A DNA stretch of 64,000 nucleotides, taken from Flocculibacter collagenilyticus (GTDB taxonomy: Bacteria; Pseudomonadota; Gammaproteobacteria; Enterobacterales; Alteromonadaceae). The stretch's first letter is position 1, and each line of letters opens with the position of its first letter. The notes under the pieces are model-generated. The model worked only from the letters and a program-made list of their open reading frames with translations, did not search any database and had not been told where the DNA came from. Shown in pieces: positions 18,559-27,103 of the stretch. Location: positions 1,054,001 to 1,118,000 of the forward strand of contig NZ_CP059888.1 in NCBI RefSeq assembly GCF_016469335.1. The letters are read 5' to 3'. Made by a program: the position numbers and the translations under genes.

Positions 18559-19353
18559 CTAATTTTCTGGATTAATATTTTCGTATATTCTTTCAGCGGT
18601 TTTTTGTGCTTGTATTAGCTCTTTACGAGAGAGCGCACGTGAGTAAAATACATTGCTTTTTTCAGCAGCTGGGTAACCGTTTCTTGCTGCAATTGCATTC
18701 CACGCGAAGGCAAGCTCCTTGTCTTTTGCCACGCCTAGTCCATCAAAATACATTAACGCGAGATTATATTGAGCTAGGGCGTAATTTTTATTGGCCGCAT
18801 TTTGATACCATTCCACAGCTTTAGCATCATTTTGTATTGTCCCTTCACCATTTTGATACATTACGCCTAAATTAAATTGTGCACGGGCTAACCCTTGCGC
18901 GGCCGCACGTTGTACCCAATAAAAAGCTTGGTTTGCATCTTTATCAGTACCACTGCCTTGTGCATACATGAGTGATAGTGCAAATTGTGCATCAGGGTCG
19001 CCAATTTTAGCTGCTCGCTGATATAGCTCAAATGCTTTGGTTGCATTTTTTGTTAAACCGAAACCATTTTCATAAAGCAGGCCCATTTCATATAGTGCAG
19101 GCCCATAACCAATTTCAACGAGAGGTTCCCATAGTGCAATAGCGGTATCAAACTCGCCTTCATTGGCGGCCGTTAAACCGGTTTGAAAATCTTCGGCATA
19201 AATATCATCTTTTACAATATTTTGGCTGTAGTCTTGGGCCATTGATTGTTGTTGAGCGTCAACAGAGGTGGAGCTAGTTTGAGACAAAACTGAAAATGTT
19301 GAGAGCAGTAAGATTGAACTGATGAGAAACGTGCAACGAGTATGTATCAACAT
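18559..19353 (-). CDS. Secreted Sel1-repeat protein
   Basis: This protein has 264 residues with a signal peptide (ILLLSTFSVLSQ). From about residue 75 there are four Sel1/SLR repeats of 36 residues, recognisable by ALYEMGLLYENGFG, AQFALSLMYAQGSG, AQFNLGVMYQNGEG and AQYNLALMYFDGLG. Sel1 proteins are helical scaffolds for protein-protein contacts in the periplasm. It precedes the small exported gene 18254-18502 by 56 bp on the same strand, so the two may be cotranscribed. Confidence 0.85.
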   Translation of the reverse strand: MLIHTRCTFLISSILLLSTFSVLSQTSSTSVDAQQQSMAQDYSQNIVKDDIYAEDFQTGLTAANEGEFDTAIALWEPLVEIGYGPALYEMGLLYENGFGLTKNATKAFELYQRAAKIGDPDAQFALSLMYAQGSGTDKDANQAFYWVQRAAAQGLARAQFNLGVMYQNGEGTIQNDAKAVEWYQNAANKNYALAQYNLALMYFDGLGVAKDKELAFAWNAIAARNGYPAAEKSNVFYSRALSRKELIQAQKTAERIYENINPEN

Positions 19354-19426
19354 GAATATACCTTTTTATATTTCTTGCAGGGAACAGCCATTAAATTTCG
19401 CCTAAGCACTAATTCTACGATAAAAA

Positions 19427-20500
19427 TTATTTTTTATCTGCTGATATTTTACGCCATGTCGCAGGGCTTGAGCCGGTAAGACGTTTAAATGCACGGCTAA
19501 ATGCGGTTGCGTCTGCGTAACCTAAATTAAGTGCTAAGTCTAAAATACGCATCTTTGAAAAGCGTAAATGCTGTTTTGCGTGCATCAGCCTAACTTCATC
19601 CAATAATTGTCTAAAAGTGAGCTGATGCTCTTGTAAACGGCGCTGCAAAGTACGCGGGTGAATGTTCACAAGACTAGCTGTAGTTTGTAGCGTCATATCA
19701 CTGCTTATCAACATATCCCCTAATATTTTTCTCACGTAGTCTAACGGAAGAGTATTCGAAGATGATGTTTCATCAAGAAAAATGTTTTCATGCAACATAG
19801 AGGAGTGTGTTGTATTTTGCTGAGCGTCGTTAGTTCTTGGCGTTAGTTGTGACAGAAAGTGTTGCTTTAATTGTGCCTTTTGCTCTATCGGAGACTGCTT
19901 TAGTAGGGCGATATCAAACACAATCGCGTTGCAGTTTGCGCTAAAGTGTACTGGTAAATCTAAGTGACTCAAGTAGTCTTGTTTGTGAGTAGGAGGTGGG
20001 CAAGAAAATTGTATCCAATTGGGTTTAGAGGTGGGGCTGAACAGCTTATTAAATGCTTGCAGAATAACCCCCATGCCTAGTTCAACTAGCTGCTGACAAT
20101 GGTTTAGTTCAGCTAACTTAACTTGATAACACAAATAAATATGTTCATTTGTTAGTTTTACTTCTATCTCCACTCCTTGAGCGTGCAGATGAACGTATTG
20201 TTGGGCAATGTGCAAAATTTCTTCACAGGTTTCTGCTTGAGAGATTAGCAAGCCAAGTGGCCCCAACATTAAAAAGTCGTGGTACTGACTTAGCATTAAA
20301 CCAAATAAAGGATTATTAGATTGCTGAGCAGCAATGTTGAGTGCTTGCCCGAATTTTGTGTAAGAAATAAATAAATCATTATGACGCAACACAACTGGCT
20401 CAAGGCCTGCTTGCAGGACTATTTCAATTGGGTTGATGTGGTATTTTGCACATAACTCAGTAAAACCGACAAATACTGCACTTCTGGCTAACGCAGGCAT
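19427..20500 (-). CDS. AraC-family transcriptional regulator
   Basis: This is a DNA-binding regulator of 357 residues. The N-terminal half (about 15-205) resembles the ligand-binding 'Arabinose-binding domain of AraC-type' region of the OruR/ArgR group (FTELCAKYHINPIEIVLQAGL, LGPLGLLISQAETCEEIL). The C-terminal 100 residues form the two helix-turn-helix units: QTTASLVNIHPRTLQRRLQEH and ILDLALNLGYADATAFSRAFKRLTG. It is divergent from the FAD oxidoreductase at 20852, making that gene and the TPP enzyme likely targets. Directly repeated sequences in between are good operator candidates. Confidence 0.9.
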   Translation of the reverse strand: MPALARSAVFVGFTELCAKYHINPIEIVLQAGLEPVVLRHNDLFISYTKFGQALNIAAQQSNNPLFGLMLSQYHDFLMLGPLGLLISQAETCEEILHIAQQYVHLHAQGVEIEVKLTNEHIYLCYQVKLAELNHCQQLVELGMGVILQAFNKLFSPTSKPNWIQFSCPPPTHKQDYLSHLDLPVHFSANCNAIVFDIALLKQSPIEQKAQLKQHFLSQLTPRTNDAQQNTTHSSMLHENIFLDETSSSNTLPLDYVRKILGDMLISSDMTLQTTASLVNIHPRTLQRRLQEHQLTFRQLLDEVRLMHAKQHLRFSKMRILDLALNLGYADATAFSRAFKRLTGSSPATWRKISADKK

Positions 20501-20564
20501 TTGGTGTTCACCCCTTATTATTTAGTACATTAAAATTCTTATTATTAGCGTTTATTTTTTCGAC

Positions 20565-20596
20565 TAAGCTCAGATAGTTATAAGCTCAGATAGTTA
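20565..20596. repeat. Perfect tandem 16-bp direct repeat in the AraC-regulator promoter region
   Basis: TAAGCTCAGATAGTTA occurs twice with no spacer (20565-20580 and 20581-20596). A partial third GATAGTTA is at 20693-20700. It could be an operator or a small duplication. Confidence 0.7.
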
Positions 20597-20640
20597 GCAG
20601 TACAAACTAGAGCACAAGGAAGGTAAATCGTAAACTGGCC

Positions 20641-20677
20641 TGTCGTAAAGTGTCAAGTTTGGTGTCGTAAAATGTCA
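20641..20677. promoter_or_regulatory. Candidate operator: two direct repeats 22 bp apart
   Basis: TGTCGTAAAGTGTCA (20641-20655) and TGTCGTAAAATGTCA (20663-20677) differ at one base and are spaced two helical turns apart. That is the usual geometry for an AraC-family dimer. They lie about 140 bp before the regulator's start and 175 bp before the FAD oxidoreductase. Binding by the adjacent regulator is inference. Confidence 0.6.
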
Positions 20678-20851
20678 TGCCTTTATTCTTGTGATAGTTA
20701 GTATGCTAAGTGGGTTAGCCTTTTTAGGCTGAGAATAAATGGGCCTGAAGGGTAGAGCGCGTTATCGCGAATAACCATACTTTACATACTTTGCCTTATA
20801 TAAGTGATGAATAAATTGCTGAATAACTAATAAAAATAACAAAGTGACAAT

Positions 20852-22489
20852 ATGACAGTATGTGAAAATTTGATTATAGGTGGAGGGCTAGCAGGAGTCA
20901 CCACTGCGCTAGAGCTACTTAATCATGGCAAACAAGTAACGTTAATTGATGCACAAAGCAAAGCTGCATTTGGTGGTCAGGCAAACCATGCTTTTGGTGG
21001 CATGTTGTTTGTGGATACGCCCATTCAACGTAAAAATGGCATTGCAGACTCAATTGAATTAGCACTTTCTGATTGGCACTCAGCGGCTGAATTTAAGGAA
21101 AGTGATCAATGGGGTAAGATGTGGGCCAATGCTTATATCAACCATAGTCAATCATTAGTATTTAACTGGTTAACCGGTTTTGGCATCAAATTTTTACCTG
21201 TTGTGCACTGGGTTGAGCGCGGTGATTTTCGTCCGGGTAATTCAGTTCCTCGATACCATATTGCGTGGGGGTGCGGTAGAAATGTGGTGCAAACGTTAAT
21301 TGAACGATTAGAACAACATCCAAACAAACACCTCCTTACTCTATTATTTAACCATAAAGTGCATGACTTTGAACTGAGCAATGGCAGGTTGATTGGCTGT
21401 ACGGCACAAAACCAAGAAAGTAACAGCGATAATGCAAAGGAAGATGTTCGCATTACGGCAGAGAATATTATTCTTGCTTGTGGTGGGATCAATGGCAATT
21501 TAGCAAAGGTAAAAGAGGTTTGGGATCCCTGTTATGGTAAGTTTCCAGACAACATACTTATCGGTACACATCCTACTGTTGATGGCCTGTTACACGATAA
21601 ACTTCGAAGCAAAGATTGCGCTTGCGCAAACGTTATCAACTTAAACCAAATGTGGAATTATGCCGCAGGAGTAAGGCACCCACAGCCAGAGTTTAAGCAT
21701 CATGGTTTGAGCCTTATTCCCCCTCGTTCTTCATTATGGATGGACTGCTATGGTAACCGAGTTGGCCCAAAGCCCATGATGACTGGATTCGATACTCACG
21801 ATTTATGCAAAGAGACTGGTGCATTACCTCGCCAATACTCTTGGCAAGTAATGAACTGGAAAATAGCAATAAAAGAATTAGCTGTTTCTGGCACTGATCA
21901 AAACCCTCATATCAGAGATAAAAATGTACTGAAATTAGCCTACGAGCTCATGTTTGGTAATCGCCGTTTAGTGCAGTCGTTAATTGACGATTGTGAAGAT
22001 GTAGTGACGGCTAATTCACTTCCTGAACTTGTCAACAAAATGAATGCGCTTACTCATGATGAGACGGTATCGCTAGACAATATGCAACGCGATATTGAAG
22101 CCTATGATGACATGATAAAGCGCGGTGAAAGGTTTTATAACGATGATCAGCTTCGTAAAATTATGCAGGTTAGAAAGTGGCGCGGCGACAAGGTTCGAAC
22201 ATGTAAAAACCAGCCTATATTAGACGAGAAAGCATTTCCTTTGATTGCCATTAAAAGCCATTTGATTAGCCGGAAAAGCATGGGCGGATTTGAAACTAAC
22301 TTGCAGTCGAAAGTATTAAATGCAAATGGCGATGTGATTGACAATTTGTATGCGGTGGGTGAAGCCGCAGGCTTTGGAGGTGGTGGTATTAGCGGAATTC
22401 GTTCGCTAGAAGGCACATTTTTATCTAACTGTATTTTAAATGGTCGTGCTGCGGCGCATGACATCGCAGGCAAGAAGCTATTTGATTAG
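20852..22489 (+). CDS. FAD-dependent oxidoreductase (KSTD/fumarate reductase-like, COG3573 type)
   Basis: This is a flavoprotein of 545 residues. The Rossmann FAD motif is at the N-terminus (LIIGGGLAGVTTALELLNHGKQVTLIDAQ). A second FAD contact, LYAVGEAAGFGGGGISGIRSLEGTFLSNC, lies near the C-terminus with the typical GRAAAHDI end. The family includes 3-ketosteroid dehydrogenase-like and fumarate-reductase-like enzymes, which add or remove a C-C double bond. The substrate of this subgroup is not known to me. It is divergent from an AraC-type regulator and upstream of a TPP enzyme, separated from the latter by a 269-bp repeat element. Confidence 0.85.
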   Translation: MTVCENLIIGGGLAGVTTALELLNHGKQVTLIDAQSKAAFGGQANHAFGGMLFVDTPIQRKNGIADSIELALSDWHSAAEFKESDQWGKMWANAYINHSQSLVFNWLTGFGIKFLPVVHWVERGDFRPGNSVPRYHIAWGCGRNVVQTLIERLEQHPNKHLLTLLFNHKVHDFELSNGRLIGCTAQNQESNSDNAKEDVRITAENIILACGGINGNLAKVKEVWDPCYGKFPDNILIGTHPTVDGLLHDKLRSKDCACANVINLNQMWNYAAGVRHPQPEFKHHGLSLIPPRSSLWMDCYGNRVGPKPMMTGFDTHDLCKETGALPRQYSWQVMNWKIAIKELAVSGTDQNPHIRDKNVLKLAYELMFGNRRLVQSLIDDCEDVVTANSLPELVNKMNALTHDETVSLDNMQRDIEAYDDMIKRGERFYNDDQLRKIMQVRKWRGDKVRTCKNQPILDEKAFPLIAIKSHLISRKSMGGFETNLQSKVLNANGDVIDNLYAVGEAAGFGGGGISGIRSLEGTFLSNCILNGRAAAHDIAGKKLFD

Positions 22490-22500
22490 ATCAACATAAT

Positions 22501-22769
22501 CTAGGGCGTGTTGACCTTTCGAGGTCATTTTTGCAGCAGTTTGTTTGTCATTTATACAAGACAGAGCAGGTAAAGTGTGGTTGTTCCACACGCAACTGCG
22601 ATAACGCAGTATAAACGGCAAACAAGCGCTGCCTTTGGGTTCATCTAAACGTTTCTTGCTCTTTGTTGTGACGCGCTTACTTGGAATAACCAAGCGACAC
22701 TTGTCACGCCGCGATCAAAAAACGTTTAGATTGAACAAAATTCGACCTAGAAAGGTTAACACGCCCTAG
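22501..22769. repeat. MITE-like repeat element, 269 bp, copy 1
   Basis: The element has near-perfect 20-bp terminal inverted repeats: CTAGGGCGTGTTGACCTTTC at 22501-22520 and its complement, with one mismatch, at 22750-22769. It has no coding capacity; the short open frame inside has no protein-like features. The interior contains further self-complementary pieces. A degenerate inverted copy lies at 28421-28626. The bounds CTAG...CTAG suggest a short TA- or CTAG-type target. It fills the 332-bp gap between the FAD oxidoreductase and the TPP enzyme. Confidence 0.85.
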
Positions 22770-22821
22770 TTAAACGCATTTTTATATACAAAACTTAACC
22801 ATTGAAATGAAGAGACATACT

Positions 22822-24564
22822 ATGAAGAAAACCGGTGCACAATTAGTGAGGTTTGCGTTAGAGCAACTGGGTGTGAAGTATACTTTTGGCATACCTGGTG
22901 TGCACAATACCGAAATTTATGATGAACTAAATATGTCTGCGGATATTCAGCCTGTATTAGTGACTCATGAAGGTGGCGGCTCATTTATGGCTGATGCAAT
23001 TAGCCGTACGTCAGACAGTATTGGCACTATGTTGATTGTGCCCGCAGCAGGGGTAACTCATGCTGCTAGCGGTATTGGTGAGGCAAGTTTAGATGGCATC
23101 CCAATGTTAATCATTTCTGGGGGGATTAACAGTGAAAGTGGTCATCAGTATCAACTTCACGATATGGATCAGCATGCGCTGTTAAAGCCGATTACAAAAG
23201 CAACATTTAAAGTACTCTCTCATGAAGATGTTATTAGTACTTTTTATCAGGCTTATGATATTGCAACTCATGGTGAGCCGGGCCCTGTTTTTATTGAGAT
23301 GCCTTATAATATTTCAAATTTTAAAGGGACAGTAGCGAATATGCCTAGTTACGTCCGTTCATCGAACTCTGTGACATGGAAATCAGACGATGTTTCTGTC
23401 GCGATAGACGCGATAAAACAAGGTAAAAAGGTTGGTATTTTTGCTGGGTGGGGGGCGGCAAACTGTGAGCCTTACCTAGTGAAGCTGGCTGAGTTATTAA
23501 ATGCGCCAGTTGCAACAACGCTACAAGGTTTAAGTGTTTTTCCTGCTAACCATCCACTGCATACTGGGATGGGAATGGGTAAATATGCAGTACCTGCAGC
23601 AACCAATGCGTTTGAAGATATTGATTGCTTAATTGCAATAGGCACACGCTTTAGTGAAATACCTACAGGAAGTTTTGGTATTAACCCGCCAGAGAACTTA
23701 ATTCATATTGATATTAATGAGCAAGTTTTTAATGCTAACTACCCTGCTAAGTGCACAATTTTAGGGGATGCAACTCAAATATTGCCTGCGTTAGTTGCCG
23801 AAGTAGCAGCGTCTGGTATTGCCTCAAGTTATCAAAATCGGCACATACATTTAGCTGCGCAAATTAAACGTGATAAAGCGCATTATGTAGCGGAGTGGTT
23901 TGCACATAACGTAGAAGAAAAAGTTAATCCAGCACGTTTTTTAGTCGAGTTAAGAAAGCAACTCAAAGACGATGCTATCGTGGTGGCGGATGATGGTAAC
24001 CATACTTTTCTAGCTGCTGAATTATTGCCCATTCATCAAACTAAGCACTTTATTTCTCCGAGTGACTTTAATGCTATGGGGTACTGCGTTCCAGCAACAG
24101 TTGGGGCCAAGTTGGCAAACCCAACGAAACAAGTTGTTGGCATTGTTGGCGATGGCGGCTTTTTGATGACAGGAATGGAAACGCTAACAGCCACTAATTT
24201 AAACTTGGGTGCGGTTATTTTTATCTTTAATGATGGCGAGTTGTCACAAATATCTCAAGCACAAGAAATTCCTTATAACCGTAAAACTTGCACAGTATTA
24301 GCAAGTTTAAAACCAGAAGGTGTTGCCATCGCTACTGGTGCGAACTTCGTGGATATTCAAGACAATGGAGATATTGAAACAGGTATTAGCCGAGCGTTGC
24401 TGTATGCGGAGCAAAACAAGCCTGTAATTGTGAATGTAAACGTAGACTACTCGAAAAGAACACGTTTCACTCAAGGTGTGGTAAAAACCAACTTAAAACG
24501 CTTTAGTACCAGTGAAAAAATTCGTGCGGTAAGTCGTGCCGTGATAAGAAAAGTAACCGGCTAA
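22822..24564 (+). CDS. Thiamine-pyrophosphate enzyme, acetolactate-synthase-like large subunit family
   Basis: This is a TPP- and Mg-dependent enzyme of 580 residues. The N-terminal PYR domain (KKTGAQLVRFALEQLGVKYTFGIPGVHNTEIYDEL, with Glu near residue 48 in THEGGG) is followed by a central domain about 185-330. The C-terminal PP domain has GDGGFLMTGMETLTATN...NDGELSQI, the GDG...N metal/TPP motif. ATG 22822 is preceded by GAAGAG and matches family N-termini; ATG 22807 is an alternative. No small regulatory subunit or ilvC/D is nearby, so branched-chain biosynthesis is unlikely. A decarboxylase or ligase in a catabolic pathway with the FAD enzyme is inferred. Confidence 0.85.
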   Translation: MKKTGAQLVRFALEQLGVKYTFGIPGVHNTEIYDELNMSADIQPVLVTHEGGGSFMADAISRTSDSIGTMLIVPAAGVTHAASGIGEASLDGIPMLIISGGINSESGHQYQLHDMDQHALLKPITKATFKVLSHEDVISTFYQAYDIATHGEPGPVFIEMPYNISNFKGTVANMPSYVRSSNSVTWKSDDVSVAIDAIKQGKKVGIFAGWGAANCEPYLVKLAELLNAPVATTLQGLSVFPANHPLHTGMGMGKYAVPAATNAFEDIDCLIAIGTRFSEIPTGSFGINPPENLIHIDINEQVFNANYPAKCTILGDATQILPALVAEVAASGIASSYQNRHIHLAAQIKRDKAHYVAEWFAHNVEEKVNPARFLVELRKQLKDDAIVVADDGNHTFLAAELLPIHQTKHFISPSDFNAMGYCVPATVGAKLANPTKQVVGIVGDGGFLMTGMETLTATNLNLGAVIFIFNDGELSQISQAQEIPYNRKTCTVLASLKPEGVAIATGANFVDIQDNGDIETGISRALLYAEQNKPVIVNVNVDYSKRTRFTQGVVKTNLKRFSTSEKIRAVSRAVIRKVTG

Positions 24565-24575
24565 GTATGCTAATT

Positions 24576-25091
24576 TTATAACAATTGATAACCAAACCAG
24601 TCAGGAGCTAGATTGTATTCTAGCTCGCTGGGTGTTAACACAATGGCGTAATTATCAATCACAGAAAGGTTTATACAGTCATCAACACTGTGTAGATTGT
24701 CTTTATGTTGTAACTCGGCATTGGTGAGTAGCGAAGCTAATGCTTTGGCTTTTGCCTCTTGGGCGTTTTTTGCTGCAAACAATCCAAACTGATGTAATTC
24801 AGCGATGTTATTTGGCTGGTAGCCACCTAAATTAACAAAATACAATGCGTATTCTGCCGAATCCCTAGTAGTGCTTTCAGGGTTATCTATAATGTTAACA
24901 GTAAAACCAGATACCCCTGTAATTTCTTTATAGCTATCGATATGTAATCCCTTCAACTCACCAAACCATTGTTGTTTTAATTGGCTGTAGGTATCTTCTA
25001 TTGATTCACCAACTACAAAGCGTACATCATGCAATTCAATATTACAGTTTTGTGCCTTGCCTCCTAAATAAACCATGAAAAGCTTTTTCAT
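24576..25091 (-). CDS. DUF1543 family protein
   Basis: This is a cytoplasmic protein of 171 residues with the DUF1543 signature LFMVYLGGKAQNCNIELHDVRFVVGESIEDTYSQLKQQWFGELKGLHIDSY. The pattern recurs weakly in the second half (YALYFVNLGGYQPNNIAELHQFGLFAA...), suggesting an internal duplication. The function of the family is unknown. ATG 25091 was chosen rather than an upstream TTG. It starts 13 bp after the DUF3087 gene on the same strand, so the pair is likely cotranscribed. Confidence 0.82.
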   Translation of the reverse strand: MKKLFMVYLGGKAQNCNIELHDVRFVVGESIEDTYSQLKQQWFGELKGLHIDSYKEITGVSGFTVNIIDNPESTTRDSAEYALYFVNLGGYQPNNIAELHQFGLFAAKNAQEAKAKALASLLTNAELQHKDNLHSVDDCINLSVIDNYAIVLTPSELEYNLAPDWFGYQLL

Positions 25092-25104
25092 TTGAGACAA
25101 CCGT

Positions 25105-25611
25105 TTAGAACTTGTCTAATAATTCGGGTGAATAATCATCGCTTGAAACCGATAAGTTTAACTCTTTAATTTGCGTGTCGAGTGCTGCAATTTGTATCGA
25201 AAGTTCATCCATGGTGATGGTGTTGTCGTCTAGCGTGTAAAGCTGTTTCATACCTTGGTAGTTGAAGTACATGATAGTAATTGCATGAGTATCATTCTGT
25301 TTTAGCGCTTCATTAATTTTGCTAGATTTACGATAGATTAAATTCAACTGATGTTTTAAGTCGAGCACATAGCTAATTTCTTTAAAAAATGGACGTGCTC
25401 TAAGCTGTTTAAAAGTGAGTAGCATGATCACCAGTGCGACAGCGACACCTGCTAAATTGTGCGAAAAGTGTGTGCCTTGGCCATCGGTAAATAAAAAGAT
25501 CGTTAATGTTGATATGCCTAAGGCTAACGCGGCAAAGAGCACCGCACCAGCAAACATCGCGATATTAAGGTGTTTACGGTAGGTTTTTTTATCAATTGTC
25601 TGTAACTGCAT
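25105..25611 (-). CDS. DUF3087 family membrane protein
   Basis: This protein of 168 residues begins MQLQTIDKKTYRKHLN, the conserved start of DUF3087 proteins. The open frame runs 42 codons further upstream, but that extension is not protein-like. There are two membrane helices (about 17-45, IAMFAGAVLFAALALGISTLTIFLF, and 57-75, LAGVAVALVIMLLTF), then a helical cytoplasmic C-terminus with likely coiled-coil character. Function unknown. It is coupled with the DUF1543 gene. Confidence 0.8.
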   Translation of the reverse strand: MQLQTIDKKTYRKHLNIAMFAGAVLFAALALGISTLTIFLFTDGQGTHFSHNLAGVAVALVIMLLTFKQLRARPFFKEISYVLDLKHQLNLIYRKSSKINEALKQNDTHAITIMYFNYQGMKQLYTLDDNTITMDELSIQIAALDTQIKELNLSVSSDDYSPELLDKF

Positions 25612-25755
25612 AAGTCGTTTTGAATTATCTATATTAGGTTGATGTGTAAGCGGGGTGAGTATACCAGCAGAATGTATTAAGTTGGAGTAGAAAACAGGTA
25701 ACCAGTACCCGCTTCGTTGTAAACTGAGCGGGTACAATGAAAAGGCGACTCTGGA

Positions 25756-26835
25756 TTATTGAGCTTTACGACTAACAAATATCCCCAGTAGGCCGATTGA
25801 AAACATAAAAATCACAGGAGGGGCAGGGATGCTGAATGCGCTGGCAAGATCCCAACCTATTACATCTAATGCTTGAATATCTTGTTTGGTGACTATGTTT
25901 TCTCTTCCAGCTGGCATTGCAGTAGGATCCATAATTCCAATCCCTAAATTATCTTTCCAATGAGATGCCTGTCTTCCATCTCCGTTATACCGACCTTGAG
26001 AAAAGCCACTATTGGGGCCGATTTGAGTTGCTCCACCATCAATAGAGAAGTATTTATCTCTTTGGTCTGCTGTCCAGTCGAAATCAGCTCCCGCAGCTTG
26101 GCTTGCCGCTGAGTGCCGAGTGAAGTCTAATCCGGTAACAAAGGTAAAAGCATTATCCGGAAATAGTCCGGCCGCGGGACCATTCATAGTATTCACATCT
26201 AAAATATCAACACCGGATGAAAACCCCAAGGCGTGCAAAATTTCATGCATGGCTACGCCGACAAAATCTATCATGCCTGCATTAATGCCATCGGTTGGAT
26301 CAAAGTCAAAGGCGAAGTCGGAACTAAATGTGATTGCAGCATCTTCTTCGGGGGCTTGCACATTTTGTAGGCCAAGTGCTTTTGCATTAGCACGCGTCAC
26401 CCTTACAATTCCATTATTCGCACCTGCATCATTATCTGTATAGGGTATGACAGAACCTGCCCCATTAGGGTTGTCACTTGTTCCATTAATAAAGGGGTTG
26501 AATGTACTCCCGCTTGGAAGTGAATTTACCATAGATAAATCATCCGCAGACACTGCATCAAGTAGCATTGCATTTTTCCAAGAGGCGTAGTCATACAGTG
26601 TGACTTGTGAGCGTGCTTGTCCCAATATAGAAGAACCTAATGAGCTAAAACCAGCGGTAATATTCACAGTAAGATCATCACTAAAGAGTGAAGATATGTT
26701 ATCAGCCGCGAGTTGAAACCCTGCATCGGCTTGAGTATTTCCAGTTGAAGATATATTAAAAATAAGACCGGCACTGGTAGTATTCGAAGTGAGTAATGCT
26801 GATAAAGCAACACACAATTTGGCAACGTTATTCAT
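25756..26835 (-). CDS. Secreted zinc metalloprotease with PEP-CTERM-like sorting tail (copy A)
   Basis: This protein has 359 residues with a signal peptide MNNVAKLCVALSALLTSNTTSAG. The zinc site is HEILHALGFSSG at about residue 195, and GIMDPTAMP later fits a Met-turn. The C-terminus is a short Pro-rich motif (SIPAPPVIF), a hydrophobic helix (MFSIGLLGIFV) and basic SRKAQ. That is the three-part layout of PEP-CTERM anchors processed by exosortase. The start ATG 26835 has GGAGG and AAGGA upstream; the open frame further upstream is not used. It is a close paralogue of the gene at 27104-28180. Confidence 0.85.
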   Translation of the reverse strand: MNNVAKLCVALSALLTSNTTSAGLIFNISSTGNTQADAGFQLAADNISSLFSDDLTVNITAGFSSLGSSILGQARSQVTLYDYASWKNAMLLDAVSADDLSMVNSLPSGSTFNPFINGTSDNPNGAGSVIPYTDNDAGANNGIVRVTRANAKALGLQNVQAPEEDAAITFSSDFAFDFDPTDGINAGMIDFVGVAMHEILHALGFSSGVDILDVNTMNGPAAGLFPDNAFTFVTGLDFTRHSAASQAAGADFDWTADQRDKYFSIDGGATQIGPNSGFSQGRYNGDGRQASHWKDNLGIGIMDPTAMPAGRENIVTKQDIQALDVIGWDLASAFSIPAPPVIFMFSIGLLGIFVSRKAQ

Positions 26836-27038
26836 ATTCCTTTTCCTCCAACTTAGCTTCCAGTTCATGGGTATGAAAGTGCTAGGGGTAATTAACTTGC
26901 AATACATGTGTTAAAGGCTTTATAGATTAAAGTATGGATATAGAAAATATGCTACTTGTAGGAACACTCAGAGCAGCTGGAAAGAGTGAGTAGTGTAAAG
27001 AGATTAACACAAAATTTGAGGGAACTTTTGAGGTGAAT

Positions 27039-27068
27039 AAGACGTACTAAGCTAACGTAATACGTCTT
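27039..27068 (-). terminator. Possible terminator between the metalloprotease genes
   Basis: AAGACGTA (27039-27046) and TACGTCTT (27061-27068) form an 8-bp stem with a 14-base loop, 36 bp after the stop of metalloprotease copy B. The T tract is weak on the minus strand. Confidence 0.35.
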
Positions 27069-27103
27069 TGTTTTTGTACAATCGCAATTTATAAAAATAT
27101 AGT

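Larger units (their letters stand above)
20501..20851. promoter_or_regulatory. Divergent control region araC-type / FAD oxidoreductase
   Basis: This 351-bp gene-free region contains the tandem 16-bp repeat and the 22-bp-period direct repeats listed separately. Downstream of the latter is a possible promoter for the FAD gene (TTGTGA near 20688, TATGCT near 20702). That promoter has a very short spacer, so it is weakly supported. Confidence 0.5.

Noticed and set aside
21148-21498. 116-codon antisense open frame in the FAD oxidoreductase
   Set aside because: No family pattern and no ribosome site; a shadow of the sense gene.
22478-22693. Minus-strand open frame within the MITE-like element
   Set aside because: It is fully inside the repeat, has no protein-like conservation, and is explained by the repeat itself.
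22822-24564. Assignment as ilvB/ilvI acetolactate synthase
   Set aside because: No regulatory subunit or other branched-chain genes are near, and the neighbours suggest catabolism; only the TPP family is claimed.
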